Positions 1 to 7,918 of a DNA stretch of 64,000 nucleotides are shown one piece after another. The first letter of the stretch is position 1; each line of letters begins with the position of its first letter. The stretch lies in the NCBI RefSeq assembly GCF_011759585.1, contig NZ_JAAOYV010000002.1:431510-495509 (forward strand), written 5' to 3'. Position numbers and translations under genes: made by a program. The notes under the pieces are model-generated. The model saw only the letters and a program-made list of their open reading frames with translations, searched no databases and was not told the origin of the DNA. Source of the DNA: Frigoribacterium endophyticum. GTDB taxonomy: Bacteria > Actinomycetota > Actinomycetes > Actinomycetales > Microbacteriaceae.

Positions 1-78
1 GACTCCTCCCACGATCACGCCGGCCAGCACGAGGCCGGTCGCGGTCAGGGCGGGGTGCTTGCGGAACAGGTCGATCAT
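1..78 (-). CDS. N-terminus of a membrane-anchored protein, third gene of the exopolysaccharide operon (partial)
   Basis: Only the first 26 codons lie in the window. The start ATG overlaps the stop of the beta-helix gene in an ATGA arrangement, so it is translationally coupled to that operon. The visible residues are a short basic start (MIDLFRKHPAL) followed by a hydrophobic stretch (TATGLVLAGVIVGGV), which looks like a signal anchor or signal peptide. In operons of this kind the next gene is often an AlgX/AlgJ-like SGNH O-acetyltransferase or another secreted modifying protein. That identity is inference only. Confidence 0.6.
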   Translation of the reverse strand, partial: MIDLFRKHPALTATGLVLAGVIVGGV

Positions 79-2021
79 GCGGTGCTTCCTCGAGGGGTGG
101 AGGGCGGGCCGACCTCGTCGCGCGAGGCCTCCCCGCGGGTGAAGGTCGACAGCGGCGCGAGGTTCGCGTAGGGGTGGACGAACCCGCGGCGGTTGCGGCC
201 GACGCTGGTGATGGCCGTGACGAGCAGGATGAGGCCGAGGCTCAGCCACATGATGGTCAGCGGCTGGAAGATCGACCGCAGGATCACGCTGAGCGGCTTG
301 GTGCTCCGCCAGTCGCTGTCGTCGTTGTCGGCACGGACGGCGCCCTCGGTTCGGGCGGTGTCGATGGCGCTCGGGCCGCGGCCCGACACGACGTTGTCGC
401 TGATGCTCGACCGGCCGGTGTCGCCGATGAGGGTGATGGCGTGGTTGCCGACGTCCTCGACGGTGTTGCGCGAGATCGTCGCGCCGGCGTCGCGGAGGTA
501 GATGCCGATGTCGCCGCCGGAGATCGTGTTGCCCTTGATCGTGCCGCCGGTGCCCGCGTCGCGGAGCGCGATGCCCTGCAGCGCCGACTCCTCGATGGTG
601 TTGTCGGTCAGGGCGACCTTCTCGGCGCCCTGGCCCACGACGATGCCGACCTCGTTGCCCGTCAGCGTGTTGCCGTCGACCTCGATGTCGGTGCCGCCGA
701 TGACCTCGACGCCGTAGCGGGCGTTGTCGCTCGACTTGCTGTTCGACAGCGAGTTGTTGCCGTAGACGCCGGTGGGCATGCCCGTCGCGCTCGGGCCCTC
801 GGCGAGGGCGCGGCCGTTCATCGTGATGCCGTTGTGGCCGTTGCCGGTCGCCGTGAGGCGTTCGAGCACGATGCCCGAGGAGGCGCGGTTCACGTCGAAC
901 CCGTCGAGCGCGTTCCCGGTCGAGGTCGTGTTCTCGACCTCGCTGTTCGACACGTTGCGGTGGAAGACCATGCCGTCGACGAGGCTGTCCTTGATGGCGC
1001 TGTCGCGGACCACGACGCCGTCGGCGCTGGTGACGAACAGCCCGAAGGCGTTGCCGTCGAAGGTGACGTCGCGGACCATGGCCGAGACGTAGCTGTAGCC
1101 GCTGAGGTCGGGGTCCATGTCGAGCACGCTGGCCTCGTCGGTCGGCAGCAGCTCGGTGCCGAAGACCTCCGTGCTGGCGTCCTCCTCCGCGGCGGCCGCG
1201 GCGGCCGCCTCGTCGCTCGCGCTGGCGTTGGTGCCCTTGCGGGCCAGGGTGTCGGTGCCCTTGTCGGGGATGTCGGTGCCCGTCATCGAGACGCCGCCCG
1301 TCATGCCGCTCCAGAAGCCGAGGTCGGTGAAGAACGCCTTGCTCAGCTCGGCGCGCCCGCCGACGACGCGGATGTAGGCGCGGCCGTCGGAGGTGTCGGT
1401 GTCGACCGCCCCGGCGTCCGGGTCCCAGCTGCTGATGCGCGTGGGCTCGTCGTAGGTGCCGGCCACGACGAGGGAGCCGCCGAGGGTCACGATCGACGTG
1501 AACGCCTCCGAGTTCGACTGCAGGTGCAGCGTCAGGCCGTCCTTGTCGCTGAGGTCGAGCGTGGCGCCGTCCTCGACGACGATGTTCTCGCTGAGCAGCC
1601 AGCTGCCGTCGGGCTCGCGGCGGAACGTGCGGGGCGCCAGCTCCTCCAGGTCGCTGAGCGTGTAGGGAGCGTCACGGGCGACGAGCACCAGCGTGTAGAG
1701 GTTGCCGGTGGCGAGGCGGTACGGCTTGTAGTGCGCGACGCCGCTCCAGTCGGCGGCGTTCGCGATGGCCCGCACCTCGATGAGGCGGCGGTCCTCGGTG
1801 GCGGAGACCTGCGCCTCCGCCTCCGGGTCGCCCTCGTACGACTCGACGCCGCTGGCGTCCAGGCGCTCGGAGGTCGGCTCGGACGAGCTCGACGAGCTCG
1901 GCTCGGGCGACGCGGCGGAGGCGGTGCCCGCGCCGGTGAGGGCGATGCCGCCCGCCACGACGGCGGTGACGAGGACGGCGGAGGCGCAGCTCAGCACGGT
2001 GCGGCGGCGGAGGGCGGTCAT
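75..2021 (-). CDS. Secreted right-handed parallel beta-helix protein, membrane-tethered, AlgG-like fold
   Basis: 648 aa. Residues 1-37 are a signal peptide (basic start, hydrophobic core, TASAA cleavage region), followed by a Ser-rich linker. The middle of the protein repeats short NxxxGI/V turns such as TGNGHNGI, TGNEVGI and GGDIGI, the hallmark of parallel beta-helix carbohydrate-active proteins. A C-terminal transmembrane helix (near residues 588-608) with a positively charged tail would hold the helix outside the membrane. An Ala-rich low-complexity insert (AAAAAAA then acidic) interrupts the N-terminal half. The family includes alginate C5-epimerase AlgG and polysaccharide lyases; the DPHD catalytic motif of AlgG is not present, the corresponding turn reading GFDVNRAS. 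It follows the glycosyltransferase by an ATGA overlap, so it probably acts on that enzyme's polymer. Enzyme activity is unproven. Confidence 0.85.
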   Translation of the reverse strand: MTALRRRTVLSCASAVLVTAVVAGGIALTGAGTASAASPEPSSSSSSEPTSERLDASGVESYEGDPEAEAQVSATEDRRLIEVRAIANAADWSGVAHYKPYRLATGNLYTLVLVARDAPYTLSDLEELAPRTFRREPDGSWLLSENIVVEDGATLDLSDKDGLTLHLQSNSEAFTSIVTLGGSLVVAGTYDEPTRISSWDPDAGAVDTDTSDGRAYIRVVGGRAELSKAFFTDLGFWSGMTGGVSMTGTDIPDKGTDTLARKGTNASASDEAAAAAAAEEDASTEVFGTELLPTDEASVLDMDPDLSGYSYVSAMVRDVTFDGNAFGLFVTSADGVVVRDSAIKDSLVDGMVFHRNVSNSEVENTTSTGNALDGFDVNRASSGIVLERLTATGNGHNGITMNGRALAEGPSATGMPTGVYGNNSLSNSKSSDNARYGVEVIGGTDIEVDGNTLTGNEVGIVVGQGAEKVALTDNTIEESALQGIALRDAGTGGTIKGNTISGGDIGIYLRDAGATISRNTVEDVGNHAITLIGDTGRSSISDNVVSGRGPSAIDTARTEGAVRADNDDSDWRSTKPLSVILRSIFQPLTIMWLSLGLILLVTAITSVGRNRRGFVHPYANLAPLSTFTRGEASRDEVGPPSTPRGSTA

Positions 2022-3535
2022 GCGGTCACCTCCTGGGCGACGGGAGCGGTCTGGGCGGCGACGGGCTGGGCGGGGACGGGCTGCGCGGCGACGGGCTGGG
2101 CGGGGACGTGCTGAGCCGTGGCGGGCTGGACGTCCGCGGTCGACGCGGCGACGGGCACGCCGACCGGCGGCGAGACCGGGGCGGGCGGCAGGGCGCCGTG
2201 GCGGCCGGCCGGGGTGACGGCCTCGTCGGAGGGGACTCCCTCGTCGGCCGGGCCGGCGGCGTAGGCCGCCTCGCTGACGAGCGACGACGCGGTCTGGCCG
2301 TCGCCGCCGATGCGGTCGGCGTGGCGGGTCAGCCAGCCCTGCTTGTTCATCGTGATGAGCGCGAAGACCTTGATGGGCAGCGAGATGAAGATGACCACGA
2401 AGGCGACGACCGGCAGGATGAAGATGTCACCGGGGTTGCGCTTGAGGTGCGAGAACCCGCGCACGCCGCGGCTGAGCAGCACCCAGGCGAGCGTCGCACC
2501 GATGCCGAGCGCCGTGCCGTCGATGCGGCTGAAGGCGAGGTAGCCGACCGTGAGGCCCATGGTGACGGGGGTCAGGATGATCTGCATGACCGTCACCTTG
2601 GTGACGAAGGGCACCTTCCAGAGCCAGCCCTTGGCGATCGCGGTGAAGTAGGTGCGGTAGGAGTTGCGGCTCCAGCGGACGCGCTGCTTGACGAAGGCGC
2701 TGAACGTGTCGGGGAACATCGACAGGGCCTTGGCCGACGACTGGTGGACGGTCTTGTAGCCGCTGGCGAGGACGAGCCAGGTGAGGCGCCCGTCGTCGCC
2801 CGAGATGCAGCGGCGGCCGAGGAAGAACTCGTTCTCGAGGTTCTCGAGCACGGGCATCACGGCGGAGCGGCGGTAGACGGCGGTGCGGCCCGAGATGATC
2901 GCGACGGCGCCGGCGGCGCCCATGGCGGGCACGTAGTTGTAGTACCGCAGGTTGACCAGCCAGTCGGCCACGCGCCTCCACACGCTCGTGCGGCGCTGGT
3001 ACACGTTCTGCTGCGTGCTGACGCCGCCCACGAGCGGGTCGGCGAACGGCTTCTGCGCGTTCTCGAGCAGGCCCGGCGTCCACGACGTGTCGGAGTCGGT
3101 GAGGAAGAGGATCTCGCCCTGGGCGCGGCGGATGCCGGCGCCGAGCGCGGAGCGCTTGCCGACGTGGTGGAAGAGCACCGGGGTGACGCGCGGGTCGCCG
3201 AGGGCGATGATGCGGTCGTACGCCTCGGTGTCGATCAGGTCGAGGACGATGATGATCTCGTCCGGCCCCTGCTCGCGCCACGTCTGGAGGCAGCGCATCA
3301 GGATGTCGGGGTCTTCGTGGTACGACGGCACGACGAGCGAGGTCGTCGAGCGGAAGTCGCTCTCGATCGGCTTCGCGCGGGCCGACAGGATGACCCGGTA
3401 GAGCCAGAGCAGCCAGACGATCGTGCCGGCGATGGCGATGGGGAAGTAGGGCTGGACGGTGGTGAAGACGTCGACGACGGACTGCCAGTTCAGGGCGATC
3501 TGGAAGTCGGTCGACAGAGCTGTGCCAAGGCGCAT
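2018..3535 (-). CDS. Processive family 2 glycosyltransferase (hyaluronan/alginate-synthase type)
   Basis: 505 aa membrane enzyme predicted to polymerise and extrude an extracellular polysaccharide from nucleotide sugars. An N-terminal TM helix (residues about 32-50) precedes the GT2 domain, which has VPSYHEDP (69-76), the metal-binding DSD (147-149), the acceptor motif GDD (246-248) and the processivity motif QRVRW (284-288). Further TM helices follow at about 310-333, 340-357 and 370-395. This order matches HasA, Alg8 and cellulose synthase-like enzymes; the polymer cannot be told from sequence. The C-terminus (from about residue 405) is a disordered cytoplasmic tail ending in repeated PAQPVAAQPV units. 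ATG start with only a weak GAGG 11 nt upstream; alternatives seem worse. First gene of the operon, with a long structured leader. Confidence 0.9.
   Translation of the reverse strand: MRLGTALSTDFQIALNWQSVVDVFTTVQPYFPIAIAGTIVWLLWLYRVILSARAKPIESDFRSTTSLVVPSYHEDPDILMRCLQTWREQGPDEIIIVLDLIDTEAYDRIIALGDPRVTPVLFHHVGKRSALGAGIRRAQGEILFLTDSDTSWTPGLLENAQKPFADPLVGGVSTQQNVYQRRTSVWRRVADWLVNLRYYNYVPAMGAAGAVAIISGRTAVYRRSAVMPVLENLENEFFLGRRCISGDDGRLTWLVLASGYKTVHQSSAKALSMFPDTFSAFVKQRVRWSRNSYRTYFTAIAKGWLWKVPFVTKVTVMQIILTPVTMGLTVGYLAFSRIDGTALGIGATLAWVLLSRGVRGFSHLKRNPGDIFILPVVAFVVIFISLPIKVFALITMNKQGWLTRHADRIGGDGQTASSLVSEAAYAAGPADEGVPSDEAVTPAGRHGALPPAPVSPPVGVPVAASTADVQPATAQHVPAQPVAAQPVPAQPVAAQTAPVAQEVTA
2051..2110 (-). 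repeat. Tandem 15-bp coding repeat in the glycosyltransferase tail
   Basis: About four copies of a unit encoding (P/A)AQPV, alternating gctgggcggggac and gctgcgcggcgac variants. The repeats lie wholly in the disordered C-terminal tail, so unit number could vary between strains without a frameshift. Confidence 0.7.
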
Positions 3536-3608
3536 GGGTGGCGGGTCCTCGATCGGGGTTCGGGTAGGCGCACCGGTGGTCGACAGCCTCGATGAGGCGT
3601 GCCGCGAT

Positions 3609-3734
3609 CGGCGGCCCCCTCAGGGGCCGCCGACCGGTGAACGACCTCTCGCGAGGTGCGTGTGGTGACCGTGTCGGGATCGGAGGGAGTTCGGGCTCCC
3701 CCCGCACGGAGCGTCGAGGTTCGGGCCTCGACGC
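3609..3734 (-). promoter_or_regulatory. Structured 5' leader of the exopolysaccharide operon (three strong hairpins)
   Basis: Read on the minus strand, the leader between the predicted transcription start (about 3751) and the glycosyltransferase ATG contains a 9-bp stem (3711-3719 with 3726-3734) and a 5-bp stem (3685-3689 with 3696-3700). Both have the same six-base loop, CCCGAA. A 10-bp GC stem with a four-base loop follows (3609-3618 with 3623-3632), plus a small 5-bp stem near 3645-3658. No U-tract follows the 10-bp stem. It does not match any riboswitch consensus I know; a protein-binding or RNA-ligand element is inference. Confidence 0.55.
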
Positions 3735-3757
3735 TGGGGTACCGGCGTCTGGTGCTC

Positions 3758-3787
3758 AAAGTAGGGACAGCGCTGTGACCACGTCAA
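3758..3787 (-). promoter_or_regulatory. Promoter of the exopolysaccharide operon
   Basis: Minus strand TTGACG (3782-3787), 18-bp spacer, TACTTT (3758-3763), giving a start near 3751. The spacer carries the perfect palindrome ACAGCGCTGT (3767-3776). The heptamer GCTGTGA on the plus strand occurs at 3772-3778 and again at 3794-3800, exactly 22 bp apart, which would place two bound proteins on the same DNA face. Confidence 0.6.
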
Positions 3788-4036
3788 GACTGTGCTGTGA
3801 GCCGGGCCGGGAACCATCCGCGGATGACCCGCGACCCCCGAACGGGTGATCCCTCCCCCTTCGGGGTACACGACCCTCACGTGAGGGGAGGATACCCGGG
3901 AGTATCGGCCGGACGGGGGGCACGGCGGGGTACGGATCCGGTCCCCCACGGGCCGTCGATCGCGAGCGACGTGTACCCCGGAGGTCGTCCCCCGGTCCAG
4001 CTCCCGGATGGTCGCCCGTCGCCTCGTGTAGGCGCC
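3788..4036. other. Non-coding upstream regulatory region with several palindromes
   Basis: I see no credible gene here. It lies upstream of the exopolysaccharide promoter and downstream of the lipoprotein gene. It holds a 14-bp perfect palindrome CCCTCACGTGAGGG (3874-3887), GATAC-N6-GTATC (3891-3906), and GGGGTACACG (3863-3872), whose exact inverted copy CGTGTACCCC is at 3970-3979. A third GGGGTAC is at 3927-3933. These look like operator sites or a long-range RNA stem. Confidence 0.5.
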
Positions 4037-4540
4037 TCAGAGGGGCTGGACGTCGGGCTCCGACCGAGGCAGGAGCTCGGCCGGGTCGACGTCGTCGCCG
4101 TCGCCGTCGGGGAAGCAGGCGCTGGTGGCGGTGAAGCTCGTCTTCGCGTCCGTGATGGTGACGAGCGTCAGGAAGCCGTCGTCGCGGGCGAGGAGCAGCT
4201 CGACGCTGCCGTCCGGCCGATCGGTGCGCACCACCTCGGCCCCGTACGGCTCCAACGCGCCCCTGACCGCGGACTCCGAGGTGCCCGGGTCCCGCGCGGG
4301 CTGCTGCTCGAAGTACCCCGCGAACTGCTCGCCGCCGTCGGGGCACGAGCTGAGGTTGAGGTCCCAGCCGCCGAGCCACTCTCCGCCGACGGCCTCCCGC
4401 CCCGCGGCCACCGCGTCGACGATCTCCTGGGCTGCGGTCTGGGGCTCCACGGTGACTCCGTCTCGTTCGTCGTTCTGGGCGCAGCCGGTCAGGGCGATCA
4501 TGCCCGTCACGACCAGGGCGAGGGCCACGGGCCGCCTCAC
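4037..4540 (-). CDS. Small lipoprotein, third gene of the type VII-like trio
   Basis: 167 aa. Residues 1-20 are a lipoprotein signal ending in the lipobox LTGC, with the Cys at position 20, so the mature protein should be anchored to the outer face of the membrane. The rest is acidic and compact, with one or two further Cys residues (SSCPDGG, SACFPDGD) that may form a disulfide. I do not recognise a named family. The GTG start overlaps the stop of the alpha/beta hydrolase gene (GTGA), so the two are coupled; it could be an accessory or immunity-like partner of the hydrolase, which is inference. Confidence 0.8.
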   Translation of the reverse strand: MRRPVALALVVTGMIALTGCAQNDERDGVTVEPQTAAQEIVDAVAAGREAVGGEWLGGWDLNLSSCPDGGEQFAGYFEQQPARDPGTSESAVRGALEPYGAEVVRTDRPDGSVELLLARDDGFLTLVTITDAKTSFTATSACFPDGDGDDVDPAELLPRSEPDVQPL

Positions 4541-6324
4541 CTGATGACCTCGTCACCGTGGCCGGCAGCGATGTACCCGAGGTTGTAGACGGACGTCGTG
4601 CCCGGCCGCAGGTAGTCGCTGTGTCCGCTGCTCGCGTCGAGGGACTGACCCCCCGGAGCCGTCTCGTCCCCGGACGAGAACGACGTGACGCCGTCGATGT
4701 CGGTGGGGAAGACCCGGACGCCCGACAGCGCCCACCCGGTCCTCGCGAGGACGTCCGTCGGAGACAGGGTGGCGTACACGCCGTCACGGGGTGCCTCGAA
4801 GTCGTCGAGCGAGTCCGCGTAGACCCCCGGCGACCCGTAGGTCGCGGCGACGTCGACGCCCGTGTCGGGCTCCTTGAGGGCCTCGACCAGCGTCGTGCTG
4901 CCGTAGGAGTGCGCGAGCACCGAGACGTACGTCTCCGAGCCCCGCGCGTCACCGACCGCGTCGACCCCGCGGGTGGCGTCGGCGAGTCGCTCGCCCCCGA
5001 CCTGCGCGTGGAACGGCAGGTTCACGGTGGCGGCGTTCGGGCTGTCGTAGTCGAGCCAGACGATCGTGGCGGCCGTGTCGTCCCCCCTGAGTCGTGACTG
5101 GGTGCTCTGCTGCACGGCACGGCCGTCGGCGAGGGCCCCGCCGGTGCTCTCCTCGACGCTGCTGAACATCCCGCTCACCATCACCGAGACGTGGCTCGCG
5201 CGGTCGACGTCACCCAGGGCGACCGCCGCGAGCGGTGGCACGACGGACGTGTCGAGGTTCACCAGCTGACGCTGGAACGGAGTCGGGCGAGTGCCTTCGG
5301 GCGTCCCTCGGCCGACCTTGTCGCGCAGGACGAGGAGCGGGGCGAGCGCTGCCGTCGCCGTGGCGTAGTCGGACGCGGCGCTCGAGCTGCCCTCGGGGAG
5401 GACGTAGCTCCCGCTCTCGATCGCCTCGATGGTCGACTCGAGATCGTCGATCGTCGACGCGAGCACGGCACGGTTCGCCGTGTCGCGCACCGTGTAGGGC
5501 AGTCCCTCACGGTCACCGAGTGCCTCGGGCACCCAGCGGAGCAGCGTCCGCTGCGAGTCTGACAGCGAGTCCGGCGCCGCAGGGTCGGCCGCTCCCGTCC
5601 CGTCGCCGAGCGACGCCCACCACGCGGCGACGGCAGCCGGGTCGGTGTCGTGGTTCATCATCTGGAGGAGGAGCTCGTCGTTGCGGCTCGCCCACCTCCG
5701 CAGCTGCGCGGGTGGCAGGGCGGCCAGGGCGCTGAGGAGGGGCAGGTCGAAGCTGCCGCCCGAGCTGACGAGGGCCCAGTCGACGCCCCCTGCCCCGGGG
5801 TCGGCACCGAGGGAGAGCCCGGCCGTGCTCACCGAGATGCCGTCGAGCGCGCGGACGCAGTCCTGCTCCGCCTGCTCGAGGGCCTCGGCGAACGCCGACA
5901 CGCGCCGACGGAGGTCGCCGTCGGCGTCGGCGAGCGTCGGGTCGTCGCTCCAGTGGCCGCCATCGTCGTCCGCCGCAGCGGCGGACTGGACGTCCGCGTC
6001 GAGGGCCGCGACGTCCTGCAGCAGCTGGTTCCTGGTCGCCCGCAGCGACTCGACGGCCGCGGCGAACGTCTGCAGGGCGGAGGACGCCTGGCCGACCGCC
6101 GACTCCACCGACGCGGACGCCGCGGTCACGGGCTCCATCGCCGAGAGGGCGGCCTGGCTCTCCGGCGCCTCGTACGACGACGAGAGCCGACGCCATTCGT
6201 CCAGCGCCGAGGCGGCGGCGTCCGGCGTGCTGCCCGACCGGGCGTCGAGGGTCATGGCGACGGCCCGCAGCTCGGCCTCGTCCACCGTGATCTCGGGGAC
6301 GTCCCCGGCGCTGACGCAGCTCAC
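4537..6324 (-). CDS. Alpha/beta hydrolase (DUF1023-like) with long N-terminal helical domain
   Basis: 595 aa. The first ~170 residues are Ala/Glu-rich and helical, like WXG/LXG-type secretion domains (ITVDEAELRAVAMTL at the start). The C-terminal half is an alpha/beta hydrolase with nucleophile elbow HSYGS (Ser near residue 473), an upstream WLDYDSP strand region and a final GHSDY segment that could supply the catalytic His. This matches the DUF1023 hydrolases of actinobacteria, often linked to type VII secretion. I place the start at a GTG that overlaps the stop of the upstream small gene (GTGA) and is preceded by GGGAGG; a GTG four codons earlier is possible. No signal peptide is seen. Substrate unknown; lipase/esterase or peptidase activity is possible. 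Confidence 0.82.
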   Translation of the reverse strand: MSCVSAGDVPEITVDEAELRAVAMTLDARSGSTPDAAASALDEWRRLSSSYEAPESQAALSAMEPVTAASASVESAVGQASSALQTFAAAVESLRATRNQLLQDVAALDADVQSAAAADDDGGHWSDDPTLADADGDLRRRVSAFAEALEQAEQDCVRALDGISVSTAGLSLGADPGAGGVDWALVSSGGSFDLPLLSALAALPPAQLRRWASRNDELLLQMMNHDTDPAAVAAWWASLGDGTGAADPAAPDSLSDSQRTLLRWVPEALGDREGLPYTVRDTANRAVLASTIDDLESTIEAIESGSYVLPEGSSSAASDYATATAALAPLLVLRDKVGRGTPEGTRPTPFQRQLVNLDTSVVPPLAAVALGDVDRASHVSVMVSGMFSSVEESTGGALADGRAVQQSTQSRLRGDDTAATIVWLDYDSPNAATVNLPFHAQVGGERLADATRGVDAVGDARGSETYVSVLAHSYGSTTLVEALKEPDTGVDVAATYGSPGVYADSLDDFEAPRDGVYATLSPTDVLARTGWALSGVRVFPTDIDGVTSFSSGDETAPGGQSLDASSGHSDYLRPGTTSVYNLGYIAAGHGDEVIR

Positions 6325-6653
6325 CACGCCTCCCACCCGTCCCCCGCGGCGGCCCGGGCATCGTCCGCCTCTCCGGCCATGAGCGCGTCAGCCACCTCGT
6401 AGGCCGTCGCGGCCTCCACCATCGCGGCCACGCAGGCAGCGACGTGGCGCTCGACCGCGTCCTGGCCGTCGTGCACGAGATCGGCCACGCGACCCACCGC
6501 AGCCCCCACGCCCGTGCTCTGGGCACAAGCCGTGGAAGCTTCGTCGAACGACGTCCCGGTCGTGGCCCGGGCCTCGGCGAGCACCTCGCCCTCGGCCCCC
6601 ACGGCGAGCAGCGCCGTTCGCACCCCCTGCGTGTCCACCCTGTACCGCGTCAT
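6321..6653 (-). CDS. Small EspC/WXG100-like protein with a YxxxD secretion motif
   Basis: 110 aa, almost entirely alpha-helical and Ala-rich, the size and composition of EspC/WXG100-type secreted proteins. Residues 85-89 are YEVAD, matching the YxxxD/E export signal used by mycobacterial type VII (ESX) systems, followed by an acidic helix. The chosen ATG has the purine-rich run GGGGGGACC just upstream; an upstream in-frame ATG would add 22 poorly matching residues. It opens a three-gene operon with the hydrolase and lipoprotein. Export through a type VII system is inference, since no secretion ATPase or EccC gene lies in this window. Confidence 0.72.
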   Translation of the reverse strand: MTRYRVDTQGVRTALLAVGAEGEVLAEARATTGTSFDEASTACAQSTGVGAAVGRVADLVHDGQDAVERHVAACVAAMVEAATAYEVADALMAGEADDARAAAGDGWEAW

Positions 6654-6745
6654 GGTCCCCCCAGACGTGACACGCAGTCGTCGCGCGCACTCCCCCGACG
6701 CTACCGCGAGACGTGGCACGCGTCGAGGCAGGGTCGACGGACCGG

Positions 6746-7819
6746 TCAGTTGTTGAAGCGGAACTCCACCACGTCGCCGTCCTGCATGACGTACTCCTTG
6801 CCCTCGATGCGGGCCTTGCCGGCCGAGCGCGCCTCCGCGATGGAGCCGGTCTCGACGAGGTCCTCGAACGAGATGACCTCGGCCTTGATGAAGCCCTTCT
6901 CGAAGTCGGTGTGGATCACGCCGGCCGCCTGCGGGGCCTTCCAGCCCTTGCCGATGGTCCAGGCGCGGGTCTCCTTCGGGCCTGCCGTGAGGTAGGTCTG
7001 CAGGCCGAGGGTCTCGAAGCCGATGCGGGCCAGCTGGTCGAGGCCCGACTCCTCCTGACCGGTCGACGCGAGCAGCTCGGCCGCGTCGTCAGGGTCGAGG
7101 TCGATCAGTTCCGACTCGATCTTCGCGTCGAGGAAGACGGCCTCGGCCGGCGCCACCAGGGCGGCCAGCTCGGCCTTCTTCGTCTCGTCTGTGAGGATCG
7201 ACTCGTCGACGTTGAAGACGTAGATGAAGGGCTTGGCGGTGAGCAGCCCGAGCTCGCGGATCGGCTCGAGGTCGATGCCCGACGCCGACAGGGCCTCGCC
7301 GCGCTGCAGGGCGTCGCGGGCGGCGACCGCGGTCTCGTGCGTGAGCGGCTCGACGCGCTTGAGGCGGAGCTCCTTCTCGTAGCGCACGATCGCCTTCTCG
7401 ACGGTCTCGAGGTCGGCGAGGATCAGCTCGGTGTTGATGGTGCCCATGTCGCCCTCGGGGTCGACCCGGCCGTCGACGTGCACGACGTCCTCGTCGACGA
7501 AGCCGCGCACGACCTCGGCGATGGCGTCGGCCTCGCGGATGTTGGCGAGGAACTTGTTGCCGAGGCCCTCGCCCTCGCTCGCGCCCTTGACGATGCCGGC
7601 GATGTCGACGAACGAGACCGGCGCGGGCAGCGTCTTCTCGCTGCCGAAGATGCCGGCGAGCACCTGGAGGCGCGGGTCGGGCAGGTTGACGATGCCGACG
7701 TTCGGCTCGATGGTCGCGAACGGGTAGTTCGCCGCCAGCACCTGGTTCTTGGTCAGGGCGTTGAACAGGGTGGACTTGCCGACGTTGGGCAGTCCGACGA
7801 TCGCGATAGTGAGAGCCAC
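6746..7819 (-). CDS. ychF: Redox-regulated ATPase YchF (OLA1 family)
   Basis: 357 aa, the normal family length. The P-loop GLPNVGKST lies at residues 8-16, followed by FPFAT-type switch residues ([11 protein letters not shown]) and the C-terminal TGS domain ending in EFRFNN, the typical YchF end. YchF is an Obg-related ATPase that binds ribosomes and modulates stress responses. The start is a GTG (VALTIAIVG); an overlapping ATG at 7829 is in another frame. Divergent from the exonuclease gene across a 100-bp gap. Confidence 0.96.
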   Translation of the reverse strand: MALTIAIVGLPNVGKSTLFNALTKNQVLAANYPFATIEPNVGIVNLPDPRLQVLAGIFGSEKTLPAPVSFVDIAGIVKGASEGEGLGNKFLANIREADAIAEVVRGFVDEDVVHVDGRVDPEGDMGTINTELILADLETVEKAIVRYEKELRLKRVEPLTHETAVAARDALQRGEALSASGIDLEPIRELGLLTAKPFIYVFNVDESILTDETKKAELAALVAPAEAVFLDAKIESELIDLDPDDAAELLASTGQEESGLDQLARIGFETLGLQTYLTAGPKETRAWTIGKGWKAPQAAGVIHTDFEKGFIKAEVISFEDLVETGSIAEARSAGKARIEGKEYVMQDGDVVEFRFNN

Positions 7820-7918
7820 GGTCAGCCATCGTACCGGCGCGGGGCCCGACGCACCGCCTGGAGCCGGGGAGGCGCGGGCCGGGCCGGCGACGTCGGGGGT
7901 GCGTGAGAGCATGGCCCG

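Noticed and set aside
75-2021. True alginate C5-epimerase (algG)
   Set aside because: Parallel beta-helix fold is likely, but the catalytic DPHD motif is missing, so the name is not supported.
174-2114. Long plus-strand reading frame opposite the beta-helix gene
   Set aside because: Its Ala/Arg/Asp-rich composition is the typical antisense shadow in GC-rich DNA, while the minus frame has a signal peptide and clear repeats.
3536-3760. Known riboswitch in the exopolysaccharide leader (c-di-GMP, c-di-AMP ydaO or ykkC types)
   Set aside because: The conserved core bases of these classes are not present; only generic hairpins are seen.
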